Positions 19,099-28,780 of a stretch of DNA of 64,000 nt are shown one piece after another. How positions within the stretch are numbered: position 1 is the stretch's first letter; each line of letters begins with the position of its first letter. Under the pieces are notes generated by a model. That model saw nothing but the letters and a program-made list of their open reading frames with translations. It searched no databases and had not been told where the DNA came from. A program made the position numbers and the translations under genes. Origin of the DNA: Methylomonas montana (lineage in GTDB: Bacteria; Pseudomonadota; Gammaproteobacteria; Methylococcales; Methylomonadaceae); assembly GCF_030490285.1 (NCBI RefSeq), contig NZ_CP129884.1:3162001-3226000 (forward strand). The letters run 5' to 3'.

Positions 19099-20607
19099 TC
19101 ATCGCCGAGTATATCGATGCTTCACACCCACCGGAAAATATTCACTATCCGCAAACGCATGCAAGCTAATTTTTGGCAATTGCCGCTCGGCTGGCGTGTA
19201 ATGGGCGAATTCGCTGTTTAAGCGTAGCAGTTGTTCGCGGATAGATGCCGCAAGCGCCGGCGCCATCGAATCGTTCGCCGCGACGCCCGGCAACAGTTCC
19301 ACGGCAATATGCAGATATTTATCGCGGTCTTCGGTTTCCTGGATTTGCAGCACGAACTTACCGGTCACCCAAGCCGAAAATTCCGGCTGCTCCAAACCTA
19401 CCGTCACGTTTTCCGGATAAATATTGGCGCCGTAATAGGAAACGGTGAAATCCGCCCGGCCGAACACGTAAACAAACGGCAGCTGGCGCGCTTGAAAATC
19501 GCTATCCAAGCCTAACTGACTAAGCGATTCCACACCATGTTGTTTCAGGAAATCCCAGATTTGCCCGAAGCTGAGCACTCCGCCCTTATCGGCAATATGA
19601 TAGCGCAGCAACGGCACGCTATTTTCGCCGGACACCACCAAAGTATCGTCGTGCATTTCAAAGAAACGGCTGCGAGGGTCGTATTGCACCAGGGTCGGCA
19701 AACGCGATTCGCCGAACAGCTCCCGCGCGGCCTCCGGCCGTTGCGCCAGCCAACGCCGAATCGCGATGCTGAAAGGCGTTTCGTTGCCCAATACCCCGCC
19801 GTCGGCTGTACCGTATAACGATGCCGAATCGAAACACACCGCTTGCGAGCCGATGCGTTGCGCCAATAGAGCTCGCCATTCCTCGCTGAAGACTTCACCG
19901 GCGAACACCAGCTTAGGCTTAAAATCGGACCAGACGATGCCTTCGCCGGTACCGGCATCGATCACATCCTTGATAAACGGCGGATACCCCAACAGCACCG
20001 TCTGCTCGAAATGCGGCGCCAACTCGCGCACTACCCGAAAGATTTCGGCTTTATTGTTACCCGGCGTCGCTACCATCAACGGATAGCCCTTTCGGGTCAA
20101 ATGCCAGCAACAAGACGTGGTAAACAAGCCGCCCACCCAATTGCCCAACGCGAAGCACACCACTGCCAAGGTGCTGCGCTTGTCGGCTTGGAAACTGTCT
20201 TTAAACACTTGCTCGAAGCGCACCGCCACATCCAGCTCGTAAGCCGCAGACCGCGGCCAAAAAGTCGGCTGCCCGGTAGAACCCGACGATACCGCGACCC
20301 GATCCGCACCGCTTAGACTGCCGCCGAAACAACGCGCCGGCAAGAGGTAGGCCTGCATATAATCCGCCTTACCCATCAACGGCAGGTTTTGAAAATCCTG
20401 GTAGCTATCAATCCGGGCAGGATCGATCCCGTGGGCTTGCAAAAATTGCCGGTAAGCCGGGACCTCCACCGCGCAGCGTTGAAATAAGGCCAGAAATTTT
20501 TCTTCGGCACTAACGTCTTGCTGCGGGACCAATAGCGCATCCAATGGTGTGGCAAGAAAGTGCTGAAAAGCGTCCGCCGGACTAGCAGGTATCGTCGAAT
20601 GTGTCAT
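19099..20607 (-). CDS. phenylacetate-CoA-ligase-like (PaaK/LuxE-type) AMP-forming enzyme
   Basis: A soluble adenylate-forming enzyme of about 502 residues. The AMP/ATP-binding loop is SSGSTGQPTFW, and further family signatures are SLYGTADGGVLG and VFGRADFTVSYYGANIYPEN. These fit the PaaK/LuxE branch, which activates carboxylic acids as acyl-adenylates or CoA thioesters; the substrate cannot be read from sequence. I chose the ATG at 20607 because AGGTGG lies six bases upstream; the frame extends to 20676 without a ribosome site. It is divergent from the alcohol dehydrogenase gene across about 100 bp, suggesting joint control of an acid/aldehyde/alcohol step. Confidence 0.82.
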   Translation of the reverse strand: MTHSTIPASPADAFQHFLATPLDALLVPQQDVSAEEKFLALFQRCAVEVPAYRQFLQAHGIDPARIDSYQDFQNLPLMGKADYMQAYLLPARCFGGSLSGADRVAVSSGSTGQPTFWPRSAAYELDVAVRFEQVFKDSFQADKRSTLAVVCFALGNWVGGLFTTSCCWHLTRKGYPLMVATPGNNKAEIFRVVRELAPHFEQTVLLGYPPFIKDVIDAGTGEGIVWSDFKPKLVFAGEVFSEEWRALLAQRIGSQAVCFDSASLYGTADGGVLGNETPFSIAIRRWLAQRPEAARELFGESRLPTLVQYDPRSRFFEMHDDTLVVSGENSVPLLRYHIADKGGVLSFGQIWDFLKQHGVESLSQLGLDSDFQARQLPFVYVFGRADFTVSYYGANIYPENVTVGLEQPEFSAWVTGKFVLQIQETEDRDKYLHIAVELLPGVAANDSMAPALAASIREQLLRLNSEFAHYTPAERQLPKISLHAFADSEYFPVGVKHRYTRR

Positions 20608-20709
20608 GGCAAGCCACCTGAAAAATGCTTGGAAATGATTAAAGGTATACTCTGACGCCGGATTTGTTGTAAACAAATAATCTTAACCTGACGCTTTCCC
20701 AGTCTGCCC

Positions 20710-21708
20710 ATGCAAGCCCTGACTTTAAACCATGTTTTAGCCTATCGCAGCGATATGCCACTCCCGGAGCTGGCCGACGGCGAAGCCTTGATAAAACTGC
20801 ATTTGGCCGGAATCTGCTCGACCGATCTGGAGTTAGTGAAAGGTTATGCCGGATTTTCCGGCATCCCCGGCCATGAATTCGTCGGCACGGTAGTTACCGT
20901 TGCCGACGACAAGCACAACGACTGGTTGAATCGGCGCGTGGTGGGCTCGATCAACATCGGCTGCAATGTCTGCGATATCTGCCGCCGCGATGGCCCGGCG
21001 CATTGTTTGAACCGAACAGTGCTAGGCATTCGCAACCGCGACGGCGTGTTCGCCGATTACTTTAGCCTGCCGGTGCGCAATTTGTACGCGGTGCCGGATG
21101 ACGTATCCGATCAAGCGGCGGTGTTTACCGAACCGCTGGCCGCCGCCGTGCGGATCATCGCCCAAATCGAAACACTGCCTATCGTTGATATTGCCGTGGT
21201 GGGGCCGGGCCGCTTGGGTTTATTGATCGCCAAGGTACTTAGTCTGGCCGGATACCGAGTAACCGTGTTGGGGCGCTCGGCAGCGTCCTTGGCATTGCCG
21301 CAGCAATGGCAGCTGGCGACCGGCCTGGTTGCCGATATAGCCGATAACCGTTTCGACTGCGTCGTCGATGCCAGCGGCCAAGCCGCCGGCTTTGCCCAAG
21401 CCTTGCGCATCGTCAAACCACGCGGCACCTTGGTGCTGAAAAGCACCTTCGCGGCAAACGAAGCGGTCGATATGAGCAAAGTGGTGGTGTACGAAATTAA
21501 TATCATCGGCTCGCGCTGCGGCCCGTTCGCGGACGCGTTAGCGTTGCTGGGAGCGAACAAACTGCCTGTGGAAACCATGATAGACGGCTGTTATGCCCTG
21601 GAAGACGGACCGGCGGCATTCGAGCACGCCGCGCGAACCGGCGTCAGGAAAATCCTGTTACAGCCAGAAAAACTGGCTGCCAGCAGCATGCCGGAAATAG
21701 GTCAATAA
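20710..21708 (+). CDS. zinc-dependent medium-chain alcohol dehydrogenase family protein
   Basis: A cytoplasmic NAD(P)-dependent oxidoreductase of 332 residues. The catalytic-zinc half shows GICSTDLELV and GIPGHEFVGTV. Four cysteines for the structural zinc occur in INIGCNVCDICRRDGPAHC. The Rossmann motif is VVGPGRLGLLIAKVL. It oxidises an alcohol or reduces an aldehyde of unknown identity. It is divergent from the PaaK-like ligase gene, so the two may act in one short pathway. It ends in front of a strong hairpin. Confidence 0.88.
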   Translation: MQALTLNHVLAYRSDMPLPELADGEALIKLHLAGICSTDLELVKGYAGFSGIPGHEFVGTVVTVADDKHNDWLNRRVVGSINIGCNVCDICRRDGPAHCLNRTVLGIRNRDGVFADYFSLPVRNLYAVPDDVSDQAAVFTEPLAAAVRIIAQIETLPIVDIAVVGPGRLGLLIAKVLSLAGYRVTVLGRSAASLALPQQWQLATGLVADIADNRFDCVVDASGQAAGFAQALRIVKPRGTLVLKSTFAANEAVDMSKVVVYEINIIGSRCGPFADALALLGANKLPVETMIDGCYALEDGPAAFEHAARTGVRKILLQPEKLAASSMPEIGQ

Positions 21709-21709
21709 A

Positions 21710-21746
21710 CATTTCTCCGATTACGCTATCGCCAATCGGAGAAATG
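21710..21746 (-). terminator. hairpin between convergent genes
   Basis: CATTTCTCCGATT (21710-21722) pairs perfectly with AATCGGAGAAATG (21734-21746), 13 bp with an 11-base loop. On the minus strand the stem is followed by TTTATT, so it best serves as terminator of the PEP-CTERM-like gene. It may also stop readthrough from the alcohol dehydrogenase gene. Confidence 0.7.
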
Positions 21747-21781
21747 CGGGCTGAAATGCCTGGGCTGAGGATTGTTTACTT

Positions 21782-22597
21782 TTAAGCGCTTAGTGTCGAT
21801 TTGCGGCGAGTCAAACTCAATAGGCATGCGCCTGCCGACAGAAACAGCCAGACTGCGCCCGGCAAAGGCACCGAGGAGACTGGGATACCGATTGGCATGA
21901 TGGGTTGCATGGTACCGAGTGAGGCGCTAGCGCGGCTATCCGCCAAAAAATCAAACTGGTCACCGTGGCTGACTAGCAGGGCCAGATTCAGCACCCCGGC
22001 CAGATGGACGGGCGAAGTACCGGTATTTCCGCTGTTGAGATTGAGGGAGCTGTTGGCAGAGAAAAATTCAGAATGTGCGTTCGAACCGGTTCTTTGTGCG
22101 AAGAAATCGACACCAGCCGTTGCTGAATTATTGAAGGTTGAGCTAGCGTCGGGCACTAGTGCGGCATCAAGGCTGTAGTGCATCGAAAAAACCAGCAAGC
22201 CGTTGCCGGTTACGTTAAGGCCGCCGGAACGGTAACTGGTTGCCCCGGCGTAATCGGCGGAATTAGTGACCAGCGCCGACGCATGTAATGTGGTGGCATC
22301 GGCACCAGCCAGTGCCTGTGTGGCGGTATTTCCCGCCGTCTTGTGCAATGAAGTGCTCCAGTCGGCGCTGCTCTGGTAAACATTGGCCGCTTGAGTCATA
22401 GCTATTACCGACGAGAACTGGTTGCTCCAAGTCACACTGGGCGCGGCGCCTGGACCCAACGCATAAGCCTGAACCGAAAATGAACTCCAATCAAACGTTG
22501 CCTCGGCACTGGCGTAAGGCCCAACCACAGTCGCCTCGGCATTGCCTGTCGTCATTCCCAGAAAAACCAGGATAAACAATTTTTTTCTTATCGCCAT
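21782..22597 (-). CDS. secreted protein with PEP-CTERM-like sorting signal
   Basis: An exported protein of 271 residues. It has an N-terminal signal peptide (KKLFILVFLGMTTGNAEA), a Ser/Ala/Asn-rich beta-type body, and a C-terminal tripartite tail: VPLPGAVWLFLSAGACLLSL, then basic TRRKS. That tail is the VPLP variant of the PEP-CTERM signal recognised by exosortase in exopolysaccharide-producing bacteria. The protein is probably anchored briefly, then released or attached at the cell surface. Its specific role is unknown, and no exosortase gene lies in the window. Confidence 0.82.
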   Translation of the reverse strand: MAIRKKLFILVFLGMTTGNAEATVVGPYASAEATFDWSSFSVQAYALGPGAAPSVTWSNQFSSVIAMTQAANVYQSSADWSTSLHKTAGNTATQALAGADATTLHASALVTNSADYAGATSYRSGGLNVTGNGLLVFSMHYSLDAALVPDASSTFNNSATAGVDFFAQRTGSNAHSEFFSANSSLNLNSGNTGTSPVHLAGVLNLALLVSHGDQFDFLADSRASASLGTMQPIMPIGIPVSSVPLPGAVWLFLSAGACLLSLTRRKSTLSA

Positions 22598-22992
22598 CGT
22601 TAATACTCCAAAAACACAGGATTAGCGCTCATTTTGAGCCAAGGGCATGAGCAGCGGCTGGACGCCATAAAAACGGCGTCCATAAAAACACACGCGAAAC
22701 AGCTATCTGTTTTGTTACCAAAATATCACGGAGATATGACTGTTGTGTGACTGTAATATTAAATGCCACCGACGCAGTTAGTAAATTCACCACACCTTAC
22801 CCCTGGTTTTGGGCGGCGTTTGCCATTCGCAGCTTCATTGAATCCGGCGAGATATGGCCGTATCACCCCGAAAAAAGCAAATTATCGCTTGCCGGCTTTT
22901 ATTCCCTTTCGCACATCAATTGGCCCTTCCATCATCGAAACCGGATTTGATATATTGATGCCGATTTCCAAATTGACCAACACGCATGCCGC
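22598..22992. other. gene-free stretch with one hairpin
   Basis: No gene is supported here. TGGACGCC (22659-22666) and GGCGTCCA (22675-22682) form an 8-bp stem with an 8-base loop, about 60 bp upstream of the PEP-CTERM-like gene, so it may lie in its leader. The remaining short open frames show no ribosome site or recognisable protein. Confidence 0.5.
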
Positions 22993-23559
22993 TCAACCTA
23001 AACCCCGGTCGGTAAACAGCTTGCGAATCGTCCGCAAATTAATCCCCATCGCCACACTTTCCGCCAACAAGGCCGGCCAGGCTTGCCAGTAATAGTCGTT
23101 GGCAATCCAGGCCACGCTGGACACCAGCAACGCGATGCGCATGTTCCGATTCCCCAGATAAAACAATGCCAAGGTAGTATTGATCACCGCAAAGGCCGGC
23201 AGCAGCGAAATCCAGCCTTGCCAGGAAACCAGGGTCAACGTGCTAAACAACGCCAAAAATCCGGCCGCCGCCCAATGTTTGTACAGTCCTTTTACCAAGT
23301 GGCCGGAAAGCAAAGTCCGCACGGCGGTGCTCGCCATTGTCAAACCGGCGGTCCACGCAGCCAACAATAGGTATTGGGCCGCCCACAATACCGCGCCGGC
23401 CGCCGACCAGCGCCGAAACGCCCGGCCACTGGGCAGACAATACGCGCGCCATTCCACCAGGATGCCGACCCCGCCGATCAGATAAGCCAGGGTTTGTGCA
23501 TCCACAGACCCGATCAATCCCCCGGCCTGTTGTAAAGCGAACCACACTGACTCCATCAA
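22993..23559 (-). CDS. YgjV family inner-membrane protein
   Basis: An integral membrane protein of 188 residues with about six hydrophobic segments, including LAYLIGGVGILVEWRAYCLP and FLALFSTLTLVSWQGWISLL, and a C-terminal cytoplasmic tail. The pattern of short helices and the ending SVAMGINLRTIRKLF match the YgjV (Imp-YgjV) family, whose function is unknown. The start overlaps the end of the malic enzyme gene by 4 bp (ATGA), so the two are translationally coupled, an odd pairing with no known explanation. Confidence 0.75.
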   Translation of the reverse strand: MMESVWFALQQAGGLIGSVDAQTLAYLIGGVGILVEWRAYCLPSGRAFRRWSAAGAVLWAAQYLLLAAWTAGLTMASTAVRTLLSGHLVKGLYKHWAAAGFLALFSTLTLVSWQGWISLLPAFAVINTTLALFYLGNRNMRIALLVSSVAWIANDYYWQAWPALLAESVAMGINLRTIRKLFTDRGLG

Positions 23560-25304
23560 GCCCTAACATCCTCGAGCGCCGCCGCATATTTGAACGGCAA
23601 ATGCCGGGCCTGCCAGAGATGGGCTTTGACATAAGCCTGCAAATCGACGCCTTGCAAATCCTGACGGGTAGCGGAGCCATCCTTCAGCGCTTTCGCCAAC
23701 ACCCTGGTAGCAACCTGCAAACTGACGGCTTTCAGATCGGCGATGGGCGGGAAGATCAAACCGGCTTCGAAACAATTTTGCGCTATGTAATCGGCCAAGG
23801 CATAAGCCGCTTCCAAGACCATTGCATCGCTGATGCGGCAGCATTCGCCCAGTACCGCCGCCACCCCCAGTCCCGGAAAGACAAAGGCATTATTGCCCTG
23901 GCCTATCGGATAAGACCGGCCTTGATAGAGCACATCGGCCGATGGACTGCCGGTGGCGACGATGGCCCTGCCCTGTGTCCATTTCAAGATGTCTTCCGGC
24001 CTTGCTTCGCAATTGGCGGTGGGATTGGATAAAGGGAAAATGATCGGACGCGGATGATTTTCGGCCATGGTTTTGACGATCGCTTCGTCGAATAATCCGG
24101 CCACGCCGGTCAATCCCAACAACACGCCGGGCTTGGCGTGGCTAACCACCTCCAACAGATTGGGCACCCTGTCGTCCGGAATATCCCAATCGTGATAACT
24201 CTGCTGGGTATGCGCGAGCGGCAATTTGTAGGTTTCGATGGTGGCTTCCTTCACCACCAAACCGTGGGCATCGATGATGAAAATCCGTTGCAGGATCTGT
24301 TCCATCGTTAAACCTTCGCGCAGCATGCCTTTCTTGATCGCGCTGGCCACGCCAAAGCCGCCGGCGCCGGCGCCGACTACCACCACGGTTTGCTCGGCAA
24401 GGGTTTCGCCCTTTTGCCGGCAAGCCGACAGCAAACCGGCCAACGCTACCGCGCCCGTGCCTTGAATATCGTCGTTGAAACAAGGCAACTGGTCTTGATA
24501 TTTCGCCAGCAAATCAAAAGCCACATGCTTGGCAAAGTCTTCCCATTGAATAATGGCTTTGGGCCAGGTGGCCTTGACCGCATTGACGAATTTATCGACC
24601 AATTCGAAATAGGCTTGGCCATGCAAACGCTTATGCCGCGCTCCCAGATAGAACGGATCATCCAACAATTCGGCGCGATCGGTACCCACATCTAGATTGA
24701 CCGGCAAGGTTTGAAACGGACACAAACCGCCGCCGACTGTGTACAGCCCCAGCTTGCCGATACAAATCGCCAGGCCGCCCATGCCCTGATCGCCGATACC
24801 GAGAATCGACGACGAATCCGTGACCACGATCATCCGAATATCGTGCCAGGGATAATTTTTCAGTATGGTTTCGGCGCTATCGATATTGGCCGACGAAAAA
24901 GTCAGGCCGCGGCTACTGGTAAAATTTGAGCTGAATTGCTGCACCGCCAAACCGATGGTCGGGGTATAGACGATGGGCACCATTTCTTGCAAATGCCTTT
25001 CCAATAATGCATAAAACAACACCTCGGAACGATCCTGTGCCGCGCGCAGAAACTGATATTTGGCAATATCGTCGGGTTGTTTTTGGTAATTGGCATACAG
25101 TCTAACCAGCTGATGCTCCAGATCGGTCACATAGGGTGGCAATAAACCGTCAAGACCCAGTTCGATGCGCTCCTGCTCGGTAAACGCGGTACCTTTATTG
25201 GTCGCCGGCAACCTGAGCAGCGTCACGCCTCGAATCGAAACCTCCACATAGTTATTCCCGTCCGCATCGAACCGGTAATCGAAATAATCGCTTAGCGTTG
25301 TCAT
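23556..25304 (-). CDS. maeA: NAD-dependent malic enzyme
   Basis: Cytoplasmic enzyme that decarboxylates malate to pyruvate with reduction of NAD (EC 1.1.1.38-type). From the ATG at 25304 (AAGGAA at proper spacing; longer frames lack one) it is about 582 residues, the usual length of the large SfcA/MaeA class. Motifs: VPIVYTPTIGLAVQQF, VVTDSSSILGIGDQGMGGL, the metal-binding CFNDDIQGTGAVALAG, and the NAD fold VVVGAGAGGFGVASAI. It would link the C4-dicarboxylates brought in by DctA (27138-28430) to pyruvate. It is first in a two-gene unit with ygjV. Confidence 0.93.
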   Translation of the reverse strand: MTTLSDYFDYRFDADGNNYVEVSIRGVTLLRLPATNKGTAFTEQERIELGLDGLLPPYVTDLEHQLVRLYANYQKQPDDIAKYQFLRAAQDRSEVLFYALLERHLQEMVPIVYTPTIGLAVQQFSSNFTSSRGLTFSSANIDSAETILKNYPWHDIRMIVVTDSSSILGIGDQGMGGLAICIGKLGLYTVGGGLCPFQTLPVNLDVGTDRAELLDDPFYLGARHKRLHGQAYFELVDKFVNAVKATWPKAIIQWEDFAKHVAFDLLAKYQDQLPCFNDDIQGTGAVALAGLLSACRQKGETLAEQTVVVVGAGAGGFGVASAIKKGMLREGLTMEQILQRIFIIDAHGLVVKEATIETYKLPLAHTQQSYHDWDIPDDRVPNLLEVVSHAKPGVLLGLTGVAGLFDEAIVKTMAENHPRPIIFPLSNPTANCEARPEDILKWTQGRAIVATGSPSADVLYQGRSYPIGQGNNAFVFPGLGVAAVLGECCRISDAMVLEAAYALADYIAQNCFEAGLIFPPIADLKAVSLQVATRVLAKALKDGSATRQDLQGVDLQAYVKAHLWQARHLPFKYAAALEDVRA

Positions 25305-25573
25305 AGAGGTTCCTTGAATAATTTGAATCGACATCGTTTTTCCGAACGAACGATGCCGAATAGCGCCGCACACGGCGCCAAGCTTCTTTATAACAGCCAA
25401 TCCGGCGAATCGATAGCCGGCAAAGCCCTGAACAGACAATTTTTTTGGCACTCATGCATAAGGTGTTACAAGTCGGTGCGTTTATCGAGGGTTTACAGTC
25501 AAAATGCCCCAGCGTGGCGCTTATGAGATGATGGTTTAAAACCAGTCCCGCCAACTTAACAACGCTGTTCAAC

Positions 25574-26911
25574 GTGAATCAAAAAAACCTGTTTGGCCAC
25601 CCCGTTGGCCTGTTCGTGCTGTTTTTCACCGAAATGTGGGAGCGCTTTTCTTATTACGGCATGCGCGCCTTACTGGTGCTCTATCTGACTCAGCACCTGA
25701 TTCAAGCGGCGCAAACCGACACCAGCGTGTTTGGCTTTAGAGCGCTCCAAAGCGGTTTGGAAAGCTGGTTCGGACCACTATCGACTCAAGCTTTGGCCTC
25801 GCAAATCTACGGGCTTTACACCGGCCTGGTGTATTTCACGCCCTTATTCGGCGGCATTTTGGCCGACCGGATATTGGGACAACGCCAATGCGTGATACTG
25901 GGCGCGTTGTTGATGGCAATCGGGCACTTCCTGATGACCTCGGAAGCATTTTTCCTGTGGGCGCTACTGTTCTTGATTCTGGGCAACGGCTGTTTCAAAC
26001 CCAATATCTCGACCCAAGTCGGCAGTTTATATCCGCCCGGCGACCCGCGCCGCGACGGCGCTTTCACTATTTTCTACATGGGCATCAACCTGGGAGCGTT
26101 TTTCTCGCCCTTGATCTGCGGCACCCTGGGCCAACGCTACGGCTGGCATTACGGTTTCGGCGCCGCCGGCATCGGCATGCTGCTGGGCTTGCTGGTGTAT
26201 CTGTGCGGTCAAAAATATCTGGCCGCCGATCATTTCGACCGCAAATTGCTCGATACCGCCGAACCGGCGCCGCTAACCGTCAAGGAATGGCAGACGATAA
26301 CCGGGCTGCTGGGATTGGCGGTACTCAATATTCTGTTCTGGGCCGTGTACGAACAACAAGGCAACACCCTGCAACTGTTTGCCGAACACAATACCGACTG
26401 GCAGGTTTTCGGTTGGGAAATGCCATCCACCTGGTTTCAATCCTTCAATCCGGCGTTTATTTTTATCCTGGTTCCGCTGATCAACGTTTTATCGGCGCGG
26501 CGCAAGGGTGCGATGTCCAGCATCGGCAAAATGGCCATCGGCGCCGGCTTGCTGGGCGCTTCGTTTCTAATACTGATTTTTGCGATCGATGGCCTGCAAG
26601 CCGACGAAAAAATCAGCTTTCTATGGCTGGCGCTATGCACCTTGATTTACACCTTGGGCGAGCTGTATCTGTCGCCCATCGGCCTATCGCTGGTCAGCAA
26701 GGTTTCGCCGCCGCGACTGGCTGGCATGTTGATGGGCGTTTGGTTTTTGTCTACGTTTTTCGGCAACTACCTGTCCGGCTACATCGGCAGTTTTTACGAA
26801 ACCATGCCGAAACAGGATTTTTTTATGCTGCTGGCGATGTTGGCTGCTGCAACCAGCCTGGCCATCTATATGCTGAAGTCCTTGCTGAAAAAGGCGATCG
26901 GGTCGGTTTGA
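25574..26911 (+). CDS. POT/PTR family proton-dependent peptide transporter
   Basis: Inner-membrane transporter of 445 residues with about 12-14 helices. The family's N-terminal ExxERFxYY motif is seen as EMWERFSYYGMRALLVLYLT. Further signatures are GGILADRILGQR and FTIFYMGINLGAFFSPLICG. It imports di- and tripeptides with protons. The start is a GTG at 25574 with no strong ribosome site. It is divergent from the malic enzyme gene across about 270 bp. Confidence 0.9.
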   Translation: MNQKNLFGHPVGLFVLFFTEMWERFSYYGMRALLVLYLTQHLIQAAQTDTSVFGFRALQSGLESWFGPLSTQALASQIYGLYTGLVYFTPLFGGILADRILGQRQCVILGALLMAIGHFLMTSEAFFLWALLFLILGNGCFKPNISTQVGSLYPPGDPRRDGAFTIFYMGINLGAFFSPLICGTLGQRYGWHYGFGAAGIGMLLGLLVYLCGQKYLAADHFDRKLLDTAEPAPLTVKEWQTITGLLGLAVLNILFWAVYEQQGNTLQLFAEHNTDWQVFGWEMPSTWFQSFNPAFIFILVPLINVLSARRKGAMSSIGKMAIGAGLLGASFLILIFAIDGLQADEKISFLWLALCTLIYTLGELYLSPIGLSLVSKVSPPRLAGMLMGVWFLSTFFGNYLSGYIGSFYETMPKQDFFMLLAMLAAATSLAIYMLKSLLKKAIGSV

Positions 26912-26965
26912 AGCGTCCGTTTTAGCGCAGTTTTGTCATTGCTCTATAGGGAACGTCTAAAAATT

Positions 26966-27000
26966 CCCTCGCCCTCCGGGATAGGGTTGTGGTGAAGGCG
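26966..27000. repeat. dispersed CCCTC...AGGG-type repeat copy
   Basis: CCCTCGCCCTCCGGGATAGGG followed by TTGTGGTGAAGG resembles a second site at 63625-63644 (CCCTCTCC-TGTT-GGAGAGGG followed by TTTTGGTGCTGAG). Both carry a GGG-TT-G-TG tail after a C-rich/G-rich stem. It looks like an intergenic palindromic repeat family, here between the peptide transporter and DctA genes. Confidence 0.45.
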
Positions 27001-27137
27001 TCAACAAACCGAATTTCGATTTGCAAAAGGGATATACCCGGCGTCGTTTAATTCGGAGCCTGGTATTAAGCCTTGCCCTGTCGACGGCTTTCGACGATAG
27101 TTCGCCCTCGCTTGGCCCATCGATGTCGTGAATAAAC

Positions 27138-28430
27138 ATGAACCCGCAAAACAGCTCCCTGCATCAATCCGCTAAACCCAGTCCCGCAGCCCGGCTCTAT
27201 CTATGGGTGTTGCTGGCAATTGTCGCCGGCGGCTTGTTCGGCTATCTGGACGCCCAACACGCAGTGACGCTTAAGCCCATAGGCGACGGCTTTATCAGCC
27301 TGATCAAAATGCTGATAGGGCCGGTGGTGTTTTGTACCATCGTGCTGGGCATCGCCGGCGCCGACGATATGAAGAAAGCCGGCCGGGTCGGCGTGAAAGC
27401 CTTGCTGTATTTCGAAATTGTATCCACCTTCGCACTGGCCTTGGGCGTGCTGGTCGCCAATCTGACCAAGCCCGGCCAAGGTTTTAACGTCGATCCGGCC
27501 ACGCTGGATGCGCAAGCGGTGTCAGGTTACGTCAAGCAGGCCAGCCAGCAAAGCACTGCCGATTTTCTGCTGCATATTATTCCCAAGACCTTTACCGACG
27601 CCTTCACCGGCTCCGGCGATCTATTGCAAGTGTTGCTGGTTTCGGTGCTATTCGGTTTTGCTTTGCAACAGATGGGCAACGCCGGCAAATCGGTCTATCT
27701 GTTCATCGAAGAATGCTCGCATATCTTTTTTGCGATGATGAACGTGATCATGAAACTGGCGCCCTTCGGTGCCGGCGCGGCGATGGCGTTTACCATCGGC
27801 AAATACGGTGTGGACGCCCTGAAACCGCTGGCCGCGCTGATGGGCAGTTTTTATCTGACCTGCGGGCTGTTCATCATCGTGATTCTGGGCAGCATCGCGG
27901 CGCTGACCGGCTTCAATATTTTTCGGCTATTGCGCTACATCAAGGAAGAAATGTTGATCGTGCTGGGCACTTCGTCGTCGGAATCGGCCTTGGTGCCGCT
28001 GATGAACAAACTGGAAAGATTGGGCTGCTCGCGCTCGGTAGTCGGCCTGGTGGTGCCGTCCGGCTATTCGTTCAACCTGGACGGCACCAACATCTATCTG
28101 ACCATGGCTGCGCTGTTCGTGGCTCAGGCTTTGAATGTCGATTTAAGCCTAAGCCAGCAATTGACGCTGTTATTGGTGGCGATGCTGACCAGCAAAGGCG
28201 CATCCGGGGTAACCGGCGCCGGCTTCATCACCTTGGCGGCAACCTTGACAGTAGTGCCAGCCGTGCCGGTGGCCGCATTGTCGTTGATCCTGGGTATCGA
28301 CCGGTTTATGTCGGAAGCGCGGGCCCTGACCAATATCGTCGGCAACGCGGTGGCCACCATCGTAATCTCGCATTCCGAACGAGAACTGGATAAAACGAAA
28401 ATGCATGCCGAATTGACTGCCAAGTCTTAG
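27138..28430 (+). CDS. dctA: C4-dicarboxylate:cation symporter DctA
   Basis: Inner-membrane symporter of 430 residues in the DAACS family; it imports succinate, fumarate or malate with protons or sodium. Family motifs: [38 protein letters not shown] (the serine-rich re-entrant loop), [20 protein letters not shown] and [20 protein letters not shown]. The membrane pattern of about eight helices plus hairpins is complete. The end overlaps the convergent hypothetical gene at 28427 by 4 bp. With maeA nearby it forms a dicarboxylate-use theme. Confidence 0.94.
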   Translation: MNPQNSSLHQSAKPSPAARLYLWVLLAIVAGGLFGYLDAQHAVTLKPIGDGFISLIKMLIGPVVFCTIVLGIAGADDMKKAGRVGVKALLYFEIVSTFALALGVLVANLTKPGQGFNVDPATLDAQAVSGYVKQASQQSTADFLLHIIPKTFTDAFTGSGDLLQVLLVSVLFGFALQQMGNAGKSVYLFIEECSHIFFAMMNVIMKLAPFGAGAAMAFTIGKYGVDALKPLAALMGSFYLTCGLFIIVILGSIAALTGFNIFRLLRYIKEEMLIVLGTSSSESALVPLMNKLERLGCSRSVVGLVVPSGYSFNLDGTNIYLTMAALFVAQALNVDLSLSQQLTLLLVAMLTSKGASGVTGAGFITLAATLTVVPAVPVAALSLILGIDRFMSEARALTNIVGNAVATIVISHSERELDKTKMHAELTAKS

Positions 28431-28768
28431 CCCTCCCCATTGACTAAAGCCTTGACCCGCTCGCCAATCTCAATCGGCTCGGCATCCGCCGCAATGCAGA
28501 CCGACGCATGCCCCCAGTCAGTGGGCAGCACGAACTGGAAAAAGTGCCCATAGCGCACCACTAAATAATCCAGGCCGCCGCAGTCGATGTTGCCGCGTTG
28601 CTCGGCCAATTTCAGCAGGGTCGGGTTAACCAATAACTCTTCGTATCGGTCGCTTTCGGCACTGCTGGCCGACGCCAAGCCGGCTTTAACCCGCGACTGA
28701 AGCTGGCCGTTCCGATATACCGCCACATAACGAATACTCTCGGACAGGCTGAAAATACTATCTATCAT
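28427..28768 (-). CDS. small hypothetical protein, 113 aa
   Basis: I do not assign a family. The start [24 protein letters not shown] region (see 28700-28768) and the later [18 protein letters not shown] suggest a compact alpha/beta cytoplasmic domain, loosely like roadblock/profilin-type signalling modules. No signal peptide or membrane helix is present. It follows the GNAT gene by 12 bp on the same strand and is the last gene of a PhzF-GNAT-hypothetical unit. Confidence 0.65.
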   Translation of the reverse strand: MIDSIFSLSESIRYVAVYRNGQLQSRVKAGLASASSAESDRYEELLVNPTLLKLAEQRGNIDCGGLDYLVVRYGHFFQFVLPTDWGHASVCIAADAEPIEIGERVKALVNGEG

Positions 28769-28780
28769 GCTGTTTTTTGT

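Noticed and set aside
22747..22950. 67-codon plus-strand frame between the PEP-CTERM-like gene and ygjV
   Set aside because: No ribosome site and a random-looking sequence rich in aromatic residues and His.
25888..26925. 345-codon open frame on the plus strand
   Set aside because: It is an alternative frame of the peptide transporter gene, whose family motifs are all in the other frame; the reading here is Arg/His-rich and unlike a protein.
27713..28393. 226-codon frame overlapping dctA
   Set aside because: Shifted frame inside a well-conserved transporter; rich in Arg and Gly, not protein-like.
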